Assembly: GCA_037126765.1 (NCBI GenBank)
Contig: JBBCBC010000025.1
Location: 18,160,175 to 18,224,174 of the forward strand
Direction of reading: 5' to 3'
DNA length: 64,000 bases
Origin: Stenogyne calaminthoides
Taxonomy: Eukaryota > Streptophyta > Magnoliopsida > Lamiales > Lamiaceae
This document shows, one piece after another, positions 32,110-43,561 of this stretch; positions within the stretch are counted from its first letter, which is position 1; every line of letters begins with the position of its first letter. The notes below the pieces were generated by a model. The model worked only from the letters and a program-made list of their open reading frames with translations, was not told the DNA's origin and made no database searches. Position numbers and translations under genes: made by a program.

Positions 32110-35100
32110 TCAGTCTCTTGGCTTGTATCCTTCTGGCATTTTTCGTTGATCCTGAGGGATGTTGAAAATTCGGTACAGCTTCCATTTGACATCATTGATC
32201 TGCTGAGGATCAGTTATGCGAGCTTTGTTCAGGATGTCAAAATAGAACCTTTGAAATGCCAGTCTGTCAAATGAGCCATCTGCCTTCTTCGAGTAATCCA
32301 TCACGTCATACTCTTGGCGAGATATTTTTACATTGATTAACTTGGCCTCATTTTCCAGATATTTCAGAAAATCTGGGTATTTGTTCTCCAACCAACAGGA
32401 ATTGACATCTGGAGATTCTTCTTGTGGAACAAGATCTAGAACAAAAGCATCCAGAAGCCATTCACTTCTGATCTTATTCCATTCCTCAAACCTATCAGCA
32501 TGTGCAGCAGTTTTAGGAATGATCTCATCAACTATTCTTTGGCGGTGAGGTTACGTCCAGATTTTTACGACTTTTCCTTTCTTTGCCCTCGATCTGAATT
32601 TCTTTTTCAGATCTTCTGCCTCTGCCAATTTTTCTGCCCTTCTTTCTTCTTCACTAATTCGGGCTTCTTGAAAGAATCTGCTCTTTGGGCCGAGTTTCTC
32701 GGCCGATTTCTTATCAGTATTTGGCTAGTTTGTTTTTCTTGTGACTTTCTTAGTCTGAGTAATCGTACAAGTTACGATGTCCCAAAGACCAAGACCCTAA
32801 CTTTCTTGCCTTAGACTTTTCCATCTTCCCGAAAATTTCATCGAAGAAAAGATCCGGATGGTCTAGTCTCGCCATAGGATTCAACCTATGCAATTAGGTC
32901 TTCGTTGTCTGATAGGGTCGGGTTGGTTTCTCAATCATCCTTCCCCTTTTTGGTTTGATCAAAAAGAGCTTTGAGGTGGGAAGTCGAGAACCAAAAGTCG
33001 ATCGATATGGCCTTGTTCGAGGATCTTCAACAGATAAACCTTGAGCTTGAAGCGGATAGACTTTGAATCTTGAAAATCATTTCGGTCTTGGACATTCCAC
33101 TGGCAATAGAGAGGGGGTAAGAATGAGTTTATCAAGTTTCTCTTCAGTCATTTCAAGCTTTTCAGTGACCATTAGAAGAGAAACTTGTTGTTGTTCAACC
33201 TGGACTAGCTTGTCGTCAACTTTCTTTTTAAATTCAGTAGTCAGGTTGTTCACAGTTTGAGAGAACTGATCTTTGATTGCCTCAATCTGGGAAATAGCCA
33301 ATTCCCGTTGATCTGTTATTTCTTTGAGGTCAATCTGCCTCTGATCAGCTATTGTGTTGCTAAGTTGATTTGCCAACACTCCCTCAACTTCTTCTTTCAG
33401 GAGATCTTTAAAGCATGATCTGATCTCCTGAAGTTGATCAGCGGTGATGTGAGTTGTAGGAATATTTTGTGTCACCTGATCATTTTCAGTTGTTTGCGCC
33501 TCCAGTGGCTGGTCATGAACTGCAGCACCAGTTCCACTATCATCGGCAGCTCCCACATCCTTCATAGGATCATCTTCGTTAGGAGTTTCTTCATCAGCCT
33601 CCTGTTCAACTTGTTCGATTATTCCCAGCTTTCTGTGGATCAAAGCTTTAATTGATTCAGCAGTTATCAGCTCAGCTGGTGATCCTACTTGAGCAGATTT
33701 CTTCATATCGAAATCAAAATCTGAAAATGCATCAGCACCTCCCATCTGTTCAATGATGATCATGAAATCTGAGAAGCTCTTCAAACGAAGATCTTTCCAG
33801 GTGAGGATCTCCATTACTTCCTCTCGAATAACAGGATGGGCTACCAACTCTGGATACATCTCATCAATTTCACGTTCAATTCGCATCTGACCATTCTCCT
33901 GGTGATGGTCTTGGATGATCTGGACTCAGGAATCATCAGTTCAGATCGACCAGTTTCCGGTTGATGAGATGTAGAGGGTTCTGGTGGTGTCTGAGAGATT
34001 GGATGTTGTCTGATTGGCTCGACCTGCAGAGGTTCTGTTGTAGAAACAAGTACGTCTGGTTCTGCAACAGGTAATCTTTCTGGTTCGCGAACTGATGGGC
34101 TTTTAGGTTCGCGAGCAGGTGAAGGAGAAGGAGAAATATGCTCAGCAGCCAGAAGTCTGAGTGGTGAATCAGCTTGAGATTGAGGTGAAGGAGATCTTTC
34201 GTCTCTTGCTCTTCCCTCAGAATGTTCTGGCGAGCTCTCCTCTTGAGAAGCCTGCCTGTCTTATTTTTCACCTGATCTCTGTGGCACATCAGGTTGATCC
34301 GGCACTCCTTCGTCATCTGACTCTTCTTCCAGAAAAAGAGTCATGGGGGCCTGCTTTGCCTTCTTTGGCCTCTTCTCCTGAGCCTTTACCAGTTTTCTCT
34401 TTTTCTTCTGGGGAGCATCTGTTGCAGACGTAGCTGCCTCCTTGCTCTTTCCTTTCTTAGTCTTTGGAGGGGTGGGCCGCATATCATCATCAGGTGGCCC
34501 ATATATGGCTGATGTGGTTGTGAGAAAGGCCTTGTAGGACTTCAGTCCATTCTGATCCCATTCAGCATTTGGCATTTTATCCTTCAGAATGACTGCAACC
34601 TTGTTGAGATTGCTGATTCTCTTCTTCAGATAGACCTGCCTACGATCATTAACTCTAAATTTTTCATGTTCTTGGAGCAGAATGGCCTTCAGGAAGTCAT
34701 GCCAATTAATATTCTTGGCTTCATCGATTATGGTAGCCATGTTATACATCTTTACAGATGTTAGTCCATCTGGGCTGAACGAAATACCCATGATTGTTTT
34801 TGACAGAATGTCAAATAACAGACGGTATTTCCTTTTCAGCATCGGCCTGACAAAACCTGCGGTCTGGTGTTTATCAGCCTCTCTGAAGAGTTCATTTCTG
34901 ATCAGCTCTTCTTCATTCTCCCTGTAGTGAGCAGGAGAGATTTTTCCTTTGGGCAAGCTGAACAGACGAGTGATATCAGCATTTGAAAGTCTGATCTCCT
35001 CTCCATTTACCGAAGAGATCTGTTCATCTCCAGGATTGTCCGTATCCACCTTCAAATTCCTTAAGAATTCTAGTGCTTCATACTGCATTACTGGATTGCA

Positions 35101-35265
35101 ATCAGCAGCACAATATTTTTCAAGACCTCCCTTCCTCATAATTTGCTCCACCTCCATGGATTCTGGATCCCGAGTGACACCAAACTTTACAAATTTGTCA
35201 TCGACAATCTTGGTTGCCAGATCCGCATAGTTGCACATTATTTTACCCATTCTGTGAGTTGCCAT
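32110..35265 (-). pseudogene. Sirevirus additional ORF (env-like/aORF) of A
   Basis: Three consecutive segments are collinear with the aORF of S1. (1) 35265-34261, 334 codons from MATHRMGKIMCNYADLATK; it has a globular domain to about residue 255, then a strongly basic stretch at about 267-305 containing QKKKRKLVK and RPKKAK, like a nuclear localisation signal, then an acidic end. (2) 33886-33077, with ILTWKDLRLKSFSDFMIII and a long coiled-coil-like part (residues ~165-255). (3) 32391-32110, C-terminal block with FLKYLENEAKLINVKI and LAFQRFYFDIL. No hydrophobic membrane helix or signal peptide is visible. Breaks lie at 34261 (TAA) and 33076 and in 32400-33076; the last of these lies in a block of altered CAG/CTG sites. 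Product unknown. Confidence 0.85.
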
Positions 35266-36189
35266 CTACAATAAGATAGACTCGATTAAAGTTGTGCATA
35301 ATCATAAAGATATCATATATTGATTATCAGACCTATTCTCAGGCCTAGTAATCGATGAACACATACGGATACCAAGAAATGATAAAGCATATCACAGGAT
35401 AACATAGATTGACATAATCTATATGATCAATGGATTTTAGGAAAGTAATTCATCAAATAACCAGAAATTACCAGATTCTGCTTTTCGGAAAAAGATTTGA
35501 ATCGCAAGAAAACACTTTGAATCGTAGAAAGGTAATTTTGAGTTTTCAGAGAATAAATCGCAAGAATTTTTTAGAAGTAAAGAATACTCTGTTTTAGGGT
35601 TTTGATGAAGTATATAAAAAGAAGGAGGAAAAAAACGAGATTAGAAGATCAAACGGTTAAAAGGTTAAACGATCCAGATTGAGCGGTTTTGATCGTGTGG
35701 TCAAGAAATACACACACGATTGCCTTTTGGATTTAAAAGCACATATAGTGGCATTAAATATTTTGCAGGATATACGTCACAAAAGTAGTGTGTACAGAAA
35801 AGGCAAATATTATCAGATAATTTTAGATAAGTAAGCAGTAAACAAGGAGATAGAAATGCGTATCTGGTTGACTGATATTGTAATCAGTCAATACCACTTG
35901 TTGATCTTGTTTCCACTTGTTGACCTTAGTTTTCTGCCTAATCCTTATAATTTCCCAACTGTCCTTTTCAACTGATCCGCTTCACTTTTCGTCTGATATT
36001 TCCTTTTCTGATCCTTCTTATCAGTTGAAGTTCCCCCTTCAACTGTTATTTCTAATTTCTTATTTGACTGATTTATCTGATTTGTTGAGGTATCATACTG
36101 AACTGATCTTCCTCATCTGATCGATCTCTTATCTAATCAGATTTCAGTTGACCTAATCTGATTCTACTCAGACCAAATCAATTCTTGGG
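35266..36189 (-). other. A spacer upstream of the aORF
   Basis: AT-rich non-coding leader, homologous to 1-765 of S1 as far as about 36090. It contains many TGATCAG/CTGAT motifs at 35930-36180. No gene seen. Confidence 0.6.
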
Positions 36190-37250
36190 ATAAGTGTTAC
36201 CGCCAAAACTTAGTCTTGAATAGTAGTCTCGATTCCCTAAGTCGGCACGATTTGACATTTGTAATAATAGTCTGAATACTTCGAGATGTCAAATCACCGT
36301 AAATTTATCCAATTATCAGTCGCGTGATTCCTACACGCTGTCCTTGCGGTGCTAATTTCTCTAAGAGGCTTTGAGAAATTAAATTTGCATTTGCACCCTT
36401 GCTTGGCCTCTATAAATTGGACCAATGTTTTACACAACATAACCCATTCACCATACTTATCTTCTTTGTAAATCATGTATTCTGGTGAACCCTTATTTCC
36501 GGTGAAACTTCCGGCAAAAACCTTTACCCATTTTCCAATGATTTCAGCTTCTCAAATCAACCATGTGTGTCCCTTATTACTGCTTTCGTCGTCATCAAAA
36601 ATTACACATACAATTGTTGCAAAGCTTCTCTACCACCGAGGCGGCGGATCTGCTATCGCAACTGAGAAGACACTTCTCCTAACTGTATGCACCTTGTGTG
36701 CCTATCGAGATGACGGAATTAGCATCAACAGACTCAGTCTGATATAAAACATGAGTTTGGTACACGGTCTAGATCAGACAATAGCTGATCTTCGTATATC
36801 AAACTCAATTTTTGCATGTGACACATGTGCCCATATGATCTTTGTATCACTTTCTTGGCACTTGTGTCCCATTTAACAGCTGGAGAGCCTATTGATTTCA
36901 GGTCTAAGGGCTCCTGGCTTAGAAATCCTTTCAAGGCCTCTCTCGCTCCTAACTCCGAAGCTCTGAGGGTGGCTTTAGGATTATTTCAAAGCCTTCACAC
37001 CCTTGTTAAGTGGGGGAAAATGAGAGCATCAGATTTTAAAATCTCTCTCTCTCCCCCTCTTCTAGGGTTAGTTCGGCTTAGGGTTTTCGGTTTAGGGTTT
37101 AGGGTTTATGGCTTATGTACTGACCTCCGGGTCCTTTTGTACTTGTAACTTGTAATGTAAATCTGACCTTCGGGTCTTTATCAATGAAAATTTATATTAT
37201 TCCATTGTTGTGTAAATTTTATGTTTCCTTATGCGAGGTAAGCTTTAATC
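36190..37250. other. Unidentified ~1.07-kb insert in A
   Basis: Composition and motifs differ from the Sirevirus around it, and D and E have no such block between RNase H and aORF. Borders are approximate. On the plus strand, in order: an inverted repeat GATTTGACAT (36249-36258) / ATGTCAAATC (36286-36295) with a 27-nt loop whose complement contains TATTATTAC; a TATA-like TATAAATT (36411-36418); a 90-codon frame from ATG 36475 to 36747; a CT-rich tract then GGTTTAGGGTTTAGGGTTTA near 37090-37110; and TTTATCAATGAAAA near 37175, polyadenylation-like. On the minus strand a 60-codon frame lies at 36476-36294. No protein family recognised and no terminal inverted repeats found. Confidence 0.5.
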
Positions 37251-37455
37251 TTGTGAAACTTGCTTGTTGAATATCAGCTTAATCGACTTACAAAGTATGA
37301 AATAACCAAACTGATTTAATTAGATAATCCTTTAATCTGATCAGTTCCTTTAATCTGATAAACCTTTAATCTGATCAGTACCTTCTCATATCAGTTCCTT
37401 GACTGGTCTTCTGATCAGTTGAGATACCAAACTCAACTGATTCTTCTTAACCTGG
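37251..37455 (-). other. A sequence between RNase H stop and insert
   Basis: Short non-coding stretch with repeated TTTAATCTGATCAG-like motifs (37320-37400). Nothing further is seen. Confidence 0.45.
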
Positions 37456-38172
37456 TTAGTCTCTTAACCAGCTGGTTCTGGAGATCAGTCCATCAAACAT
37501 TTTTGGTGCATTTTCTCCAAGATCCAGAAGCCCTAGCTCATTGCATAATTCTCTGAATCTGATCTCAGCTAGTGGCTTGGTTAGAATATCAGCTTTCTGT
37601 ATATCAGTATGAATCTTTTCCATTCTGATATTCTTCTTTTCAACATGATCTCTTATAAAATGGTGTCTGACATCCACATGCTTGCATCTTGTATGTAGAA
37701 CAGGATTTTGAGTGATTGCAATAGCACTATTACTGTCACAGAATATAGGTACATTCTTAGCTACAATGTTATAATCCCTCAGCTGCTGACTAAGCCAGAG
37801 CAGTTGGGAGCAACAGCTTCCTGCAGCCATATATTCTGCTTCAGTAGTAGATGTCGCAACTGATGTCTGCTTCTTTGAAAACCACGAGATCAGTTTACTT
37901 CCTAAAAACTGACATGTTCCTGAGGTTGACTTTCTGTCAATTCTGCAACCTCCATAATCAGAATCAGAATACCCACTAAGCTCTAGATTATCATCTGATG
38001 GGTAAAATAAACCAAGGTTTACTGTCCCCTTCAGATACTTAAGAATCCGCTTAGCTGCTTCTAGGTGACTTTGCATTGGATTTGCCTGAAATCTGGCACA
38101 TACACCTACTGCAAAAGTGATATATGGTCTGCTGGCAGTTAGGTATAGTAAAGATCCAATGAGAGCCCTATA
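37456..38172 (-). pseudogene. pol: A pol: RT connection and RNase H
   Basis: RNase H degrades the RNA strand of the RNA-DNA hybrid. The frame 38076-37456 has the motifs in order: LSGYSDSDYGGCRIDRKSTS (first Asp), TTEAEYMAAGS (Glu), FCDSNSAIAITQNP (Asp) and KADILTKPL at the C-terminus, then a tail GLLDLGENAP. All recognised acidic residues are present. Upstream 38077-38172 belongs to the same domain in a frame separated by a shift. It is separated from RT by an in-frame TAA near 38171-38173. Confidence 0.9.
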
Positions 38173-38982
38173 TTATTTCTGATTGGTTTTCTGACCATCC
38201 TCATCTGGATCCATCTTGAATCCAGTCATCATAGGAATTCTGGCTTCCTTACAGTTTTGAACTCCAAACTTAGCCAATAAACTCCTAGTATACTTTGCTT
38301 GGCAGATGAATATCCCTTCTGTACTTTGCTTAACTTGTAGACCCAGAAAGTAACTCATCTGACCCATCATGGACATCTCGAACTTCCCTTGCATCAGCTT
38401 GCTGAATTTCTCGCATAGACTCTTGTTGGGAGATCCGAAGATGATGTCGTCCACATAAATCTGAACCATCAGAATATCTTCTCCATCTTCTATTCTGAAT
38501 AAGGTTCTATCCACTATTCCTTTAGTGAACCCGCTGTCGATCAAGAACTGAGAGAGTGTATCATACCAAGCTCGACAAGCTTGTTTCAGGCCATAAAGAG
38601 CTTTTCTTAAACGGTACACATGGTTGCCTTTTTCAAAGCCTGGAGGTTGTTCAACATAAACTTCCTCAGCTAGTACCTCGTTCAAGAATGCACTCTTTAC
38701 ATCCATCTGATACACAATGAACCCTCTGTGGGCAGCATATGCCAAAAATAGCCGAATGGCTTCGGTGAAGCGATCGGTGCAAAGGTCTCATCATAATCAA
38801 TTCCTTCGATTGTGAATACCCCTTAGCAACATGTGTCTTGCCTTATTTCTCGTTATTATGACATTATTCTCATCTCTCTTGTTCTTGAATACCCACTTTG
38901 TGCCAATCACATCTTGATGGGTTGGTCTGTCCACCAGTTTCCAGACTTGATTTCTTTCAAACTGTTCCAGTTCTTCTTGCAT
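38173..38982 (-). pseudogene. pol: A pol: reverse transcriptase
   Basis: Copia RT with QMDVKSAFLNEVLAEEVYVE (first catalytic Asp), EQPPGFEKGNHVYRLRKALYGLKQA, and the YVDD box in VQIYVDDIIFGS, followed by SYFLGLQVKQ. The N-terminal piece (38982-38797; VWKLVDRPTHQDVIGTKWVF) is separated from the rest by frameshifts at 38750-38850. There the DNA has TCACAATCGAAGG, where a CTG-containing form would keep the frame; this fits the block-wise CAG/CTG alteration. A nonsense TAA ends the frame at 38173. The catalytic residues are otherwise intact. Confidence 0.9.
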
Positions 38983-39036
38983 GGCTAGAATCCAGTTTGC
39001 ATCACGTAAAGCTTCTTCTACTTCAATCGGTTCCTT

Positions 39037-39684
39037 CTAAGACAAATAACAGCAGTACATGGCACTTTCACCAATCTGATGTCTAGTTTTAACTCTATCA
39101 GATGGGTCTCCGATTATCAGATCAGTTGGATGACTGGTTATCCAGGTCCTTCTGTTCTGATTTGCGTCGGTTTGGAGAATATCATCCATTTCTGATAGTG
39201 GTTCATTACTAGAGATTGGGAGTGGTGCAGAGTTATGATCCACTTGATAAGAACAAGTCTCAACTGATGTTGGACTCATCATGTGCTGATGTCTGTTCGT
39301 TAGAACTTCAGTGTTCCCCCGAACCGGATGGTTCGGTTTATCTTTGTCTCAAATTGCATCAAATTCTTCATTAACAGTTGATCGTACTTTAGGGTCTGAT
39401 TGACCTGGTGATTCAGCTGGATCTGGAATATATACTGTTACGAATTCTGGTCCCTTTTCTTTGATCCTTAGCTGATCCATTTTTTGTGCATCAGGTACCG
39501 GTTGATCTGGTACTTCTTGTTCTGAGGCAGATTTCTCTTGTTCAGAAGATGTTTCATCAAAGACTACATGGGGTGTTTCTTCCACAACTAGGGTTACTTT
39601 GTTGTAAACCCCCCCGAAAGCCTTGCTAGATGAGGAATATCCTAAGAATATACCCTCATCTGACTTGGCCTCAAAAGTCTTCAA
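39037..39684 (-). pseudogene. pol: A pol: integrase C-terminus and linker to RT
   Basis: 39684-39349 starts with the copia motif GIFLGYSSSSKAFGGVYN and TPHVVFDE, marking the end of integrase. It continues as an acidic, low-complexity linker rich in E, Q and P that reaches RT through 39282-39037. There is a frameshift near 39300. Linkers of this type vary greatly in sequence and have no known enzymatic role. Confidence 0.8.
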
Positions 39685-40856
39685 CTGACTCTTCCCATTG
39701 TTGTGTATGAAACACTTACACCCAAAAACATGGAAGTAAGAAACACGAGGTTTTCTGCCCTTCCACAGTTCATAGGGTGTTTTGTAGTGAGCCTTAGTCA
39801 GAAGACATCATTACGAGTGTGGCATGCAAGATGATGGCTTCGCCTTGAAATGACTTGGTATTGCATGTTCAAATAACATATAGTGGCGAGCGAACTTCTT
39901 TGAGTGTTCTGTTTCTCCGTTCATTTACTCCATTCTGTTGTGGCGTTCTTGCGGTGATGTCTCATCTTTGATACCAAACTTAGTGCAAAAATCAAGAATA
40001 AAAGAGTTCGAAGAAATTACCTTTTATCTGATCTGATTTTTACTACACTGACACCCTTTTCATTTTGTAGTTTCTTGAGCAGCTCGGGTATCTTTGTGGT
40101 TGTCTCATTCTTCTTATGTAAGAATATAACCCAGGTAAACTTGGAATAATCATCCACGATTACCAGAGTATATTTGCGTCCGCTGAGATTGACTGGTGTA
40201 ACTGGTCCAAATAAGTCCATATGGAGCAGCTGCAATACTCTGTTGGATGCTGGTCCAAGAATTCCCTTGAATGAGGCTTTAACCTGTTTACCCTTCTGAC
40301 ATGCGACACATGTCTGATCCTTAAAGAATACCTCATTCGGAAGTCCCTCCACTAATGACATCCTTGCTATCTTATTAAGAGTTTTGAAGTTCAAATGACT
40401 CATTCTTTTGTGCCAGAGCCAACTGCTACTTTTGGAAATCTTAACAAACAGACATGCATTTCTTGGACAACTGTTCCAATCTGCTGTGTAGATTGTCCCT
40501 TTCCTTGAACCAGTTAGCAAGATCTGTTGAGTGGCTCGATTTTTTATAGTGCATTGATCACTCGAGAACTCAACACTGAATCCGTTGTCGCAGAATTGTG
40601 ATACTGATAGTAGATTATGCTTTAATCCTTCGACATACGAGACTCCAGTTACCTGTACATCATCATTCTCTAAGGTTCCGAATCCTCTGGTAAAACCAAA
40701 GTTATCATCACCGAAGAGTACACGCGGGCCTTTTTGTTCTATGTAAGAGCTAAGGAGATGTTTGCTTCCAGTCATGTGCCTTGAGCATCCACTATCGATG
40801 TACCAGATAGTTGCTTGCACACCTCCTTTGTTGGCCAGACCCACGTGAACCTGCAA
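39685..40856 (-). pseudogene. pol: A pol: protease and integrase
   Basis: The frame 40856-40017 carries the copia aspartic protease active site WYIDSGCSRHMTG (about residues 18-30), then VSYVEGLKHNLLSVSQFCDN, the pre-integrase zinc motif (H-H in WHKRMSHLNFKTL, C-C in CVACQKGK) and the integrase core start LLHMDLFGPVTPV and VIVDDYSKFTWVIF (first two acidic residues). It stops after VVKIRSDKR. The remaining core (39685-40016) is shifted and altered, for example CTTGCGGTGATG where D has CTTGCAGCTGATG (51819-51831, plus strand). The first residue is not at an ATG; the frame opens after the gag-end stop. Confidence 0.88.
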
Positions 40857-41211
40857 TCAAATCAGGCTTTAGGTACCCCTTTTGGATTGGGTCCTGAGGG
40901 GTTAGGGTTGGTTTTGGGGATCCATACAAACAGGGCACTTCTATTGAGATCAGTTAGATCAGAAGGCCTGATTTGTCTCCCATACCTGTCAACATAATCA
41001 TACGTCTCTTTATATGCTTTCTGATTAGTATGATTATTAGTGTGAACCTTGGGTGACTTAGAAGACTTGGGATTTTTCTTTATATTTTATCTTCTTTTAA
41101 CTCAGTGTGGCTCAGGTGCAGCAGCCCTAGGTTTCTGATTATAAGGGTAGGTACGACTGCTACCATCAAAAGATTCATATCTTTTTGGCATAGGTGGTTT
41201 TTGCAGTTTAC
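40857..41211 (-). pseudogene. A gag-pol junction, broken
   Basis: Coding similarity continues past the gag stop at 41212 in shifted frame (a segment reading AYKETYDYVDRYGRQIRPSD, then VPKA) to an in-frame TGA at 40862-40864. E has a TGA at the same point after WVPKI (56378-56380). In both, the stop is followed by a short stretch ending in CAG (TTTGATTGCAG in A). Confidence 0.65.
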
Positions 41212-43446
41212 CTATACTTGCTTTTTAGGCAGCTGGCCTTGATTGGGTCTCAGATTAGACTTCCCTTTGACAGGTTGTCTTTTCTGATGCCTAATTTGTT
41301 GATCAGGTTGAGGTCTCTTCAGAAGAACTGGGTTCTTCTGTTGATTCCTCGGCTGATGCTTTGCCAGTTGGGGTCCATTTTTGTTCCCTTTCTGATTAGG
41401 CACCTGCCTTACTTGCTCAACAGGTCTTTTTCCCTTATCAGATACAAGTTTAGCTTTTAGTATATCTTTGTCAGAAACTCGTTTGATTACACCTTTTTGA
41501 AGTGAATCAAATGGGGCCTTTGAGGACGTAGAAGGGTTCTCATACCCAAGTCCCTTCTTGTTAGTCGTTGTTCGAAAATAGGTGTTCATATCTTGAACAG
41601 TTTTAGATGACTTTGTGAAAACTTCTATTTTCTTGCGCAAACTATCCTCAGAAGATTTTAGACTCTCATGTAGTCGGAATAGCTCATCAAATTTAGCTTG
41701 AAGGATTTTGAAATCATCAGCTTGTTGTTTGTTGATTGCTAGCTGGTCTTTGATCTGCTTCTCCTGATCAGAAGATTTAACTTTCAGAATGTTAAATTCC
41801 TCAGTTACCTTCTGAGCAGTTTCAGCGGATTTCAGTTCAGTAGCTTTACTGAGAGCGTTCTCTTTAACAAGCTGATTATTTCTGATCTTTAGCTTGTCAT
41901 TCTCAGCTTCCACCATAGTATAAGTGTCTACTGCATTAGAGAGATCATCAAGCAATTGCTCAGAGTAGAGCTGCAGGTCAATCTCTCCAGCAGGTGTGCT
42001 AATGATAGCAGGTGTGGAAGCCAACAAAGCAGAAGGTTTGGAGGTTACCTCAGATTGGTCCTCCTTGGCCATCAGGCAGATTTCATAATCATCTGAAGAG
42101 AATATCAGATCTTCATTCTCATGGAAGTCAATAGCACTGCTTATCAGACAGAAGTCTTCTACAGATGAGTACCCAGAATCCTCAAAGGGCAGATAGGAAT
42201 CATCAATTCCAGATGTGTCAGCGACCAGAGCTTTCCTGTCTCTGTAACGTTGCTCTCTTCTGTTCCGCTTCTCTTCTCTTTCTTTTGGCGTCAGGTCTGG
42301 GCAATCTGCGCTGTAGTGACCTGGTTTCTCACAGTTGAAGCACGCTCCATGATCCACGGAACTTCTTCTTCCAGGTGAGTCATTCCGTCTGTAGGGTCTA
42401 TCAGGTGACTTCCCTTTCTGATAGTAATCTGAGCTCCTTCTGTCAGATTTGTTATCTCTTCTCTCATCTGTTAGATTATCTCTTTTCTTTTCTTCTCTGT
42501 GATCTCTTCGATCATCAGATCTAGTTCTTTCTGGAGATCTGTCCGCTGGTCTCCTATCTCTTCCTCTGCTATGTTGATAATCTTTATAGAATCTGCGATA
42601 CTTACCAATTTGGACGTTTGATTTTTCAAGTTTCCTGGTAAGCAGAGCGATCTGTTCTGCCTGACTTATTATGTTTCCAACAGGTTCAGTGGCCTTCGAT
42701 CTGCTGCTGGTTGCTTTAAACGCAACTGATTTAGACGTTGAGGCTTCAGCAGGCGTCTCATCTTCATCTGCTTGTCCTCTTTCGATTAAGTCTAACTCGT
42801 GAGCTTTAAGGCTTAGGAACAAGCTACTCGGCTTCATCTTTGAAATGTCTTGGCAATCCTTGATTACCGTGACCTTCATGTCCCATTTCTTGGTGAGAGA
42901 TCTTAAGATCTTGTAGTTGATATCTTTGTCTGACATCTCTCTACCAAGTTCTCGTAGCTTGTTTATTAACATTGTAATCCTTCCATCGAGCTCGTTGATG
43001 GTCTCGTTGGGCAGCATCTTTAGTTTTTCAAACTTCACCAGTTCGGCTTGTAGTCGGCTGTCTTTGATCTGATCATTTCCTTTGCATATCTCAGCTAGAG
43101 TATCCCACATTGCTTTCGCGGTCTTGAGATATTTTATCTTCTCTTTGGTGACTTTATCCATCGTTTTCATGATTATATGCCTGGCAATTGTATCTAGAGT
43201 ATACAGCTTTCTTTCCTCTGCATCCATCAAGGCTGGGCTTTTTCGCACAAGACTTCCTGTGGTAAAGTCTGGATCTCCTCCAACTGCTGGGTTGTCGTGA
43301 TATATAATGATGGGTCCTCGTTCGATGACTTCCATCATTCTGCCGCTTATCGATCCTAGATGGTTGCACATATATATGGCCCAATCTGCATACTCATCAA
43401 TTAAAAACTTGGGTAAATCATGATACATACCGGAGGTATTATCCAT
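41212..43446 (-). CDS. gag: Gag of Sirevirus A (744 codons, intact frame)
   Basis: Gag builds the virus-like particle and packages element RNA in the cytoplasm. The frame starts MDNTSGMYHDLPKFLIDEY, 136 bp after the LTR end, which fits a short leader with PBS. A UBN2-type copia Gag core spans about residues 80-220 (with YKILRSLTKKWDMKVTVIKD at 178-197). A basic Arg/Ser/Asp-rich region (290-365) leads to a CCHC zinc knuckle CFNCEKPGHYSADC at about 369-382 (C-X2-C-X4-H-X4-C). Then come an acidic stretch and a long coiled-coil-like segment (about 490-620), then a basic tail. A long Gag with coiled coil is typical of Sireviruses. It is the only full-length retroelement frame in the window; expression is unknown. 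Confidence 0.92.
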   Translation of the reverse strand: MDNTSGMYHDLPKFLIDEYADWAIYMCNHLGSISGRMMEVIERGPIIIYHDNPAVGGDPDFTTGSLVRKSPALMDAEERKLYTLDTIARHIIMKTMDKVTKEKIKYLKTAKAMWDTLAEICKGNDQIKDSRLQAELVKFEKLKMLPNETINELDGRITMLINKLRELGREMSDKDINYKILRSLTKKWDMKVTVIKDCQDISKMKPSSLFLSLKAHELDLIERGQADEDETPAEASTSKSVAFKATSSRSKATEPVGNIISQAEQIALLTRKLEKSNVQIGKYRRFYKDYQHSRGRDRRPADRSPERTRSDDRRDHREEKKRDNLTDERRDNKSDRRSSDYYQKGKSPDRPYRRNDSPGRRSSVDHGACFNCEKPGHYSADCPDLTPKEREEKRNRREQRYRDRKALVADTSGIDDSYLPFEDSGYSSVEDFCLISSAIDFHENEDLIFSSDDYEICLMAKEDQSEVTSKPSALLASTPAIISTPAGEIDLQLYSEQLLDDLSNAVDTYTMVEAENDKLKIRNNQLVKENALSKATELKSAETAQKVTEEFNILKVKSSDQEKQIKDQLAINKQQADDFKILQAKFDELFRLHESLKSSEDSLRKKIEVFTKSSKTVQDMNTYFRTTTNKKGLGYENPSTSSKAPFDSLQKGVIKRVSDKDILKAKLVSDKGKRPVEQVRQVPNQKGNKNGPQLAKHQPRNQQKNPVLLKRPQPDQQIRHQKRQPVKGKSNLRPNQGQLPKKQV

Positions 43447-43561
43447 GCTGAGTGATTTTGGAAAACGAATGAGTTTTAAAAAGGTTTTTCAAGATCTGTT
43501 CAATTGACCACAAAGATTCTTCCTCAAGAATCGATGATACTCAAAGCCAGTGGTCTGTAGA

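Noticed and set aside
36475..36747. 90-codon frame in the unidentified insert as a definite gene
   Set aside because: No family is recognised and no second copy is available for a conservation test; kept only as part of the insert description.
37075..37112. Interstitial telomere repeat
   Set aside because: Only about two or three TTTAGGG-like units (GGTTTAGGGTTTAGGGTTTA) with variants; such telo-box runs are common by chance or in promoters.
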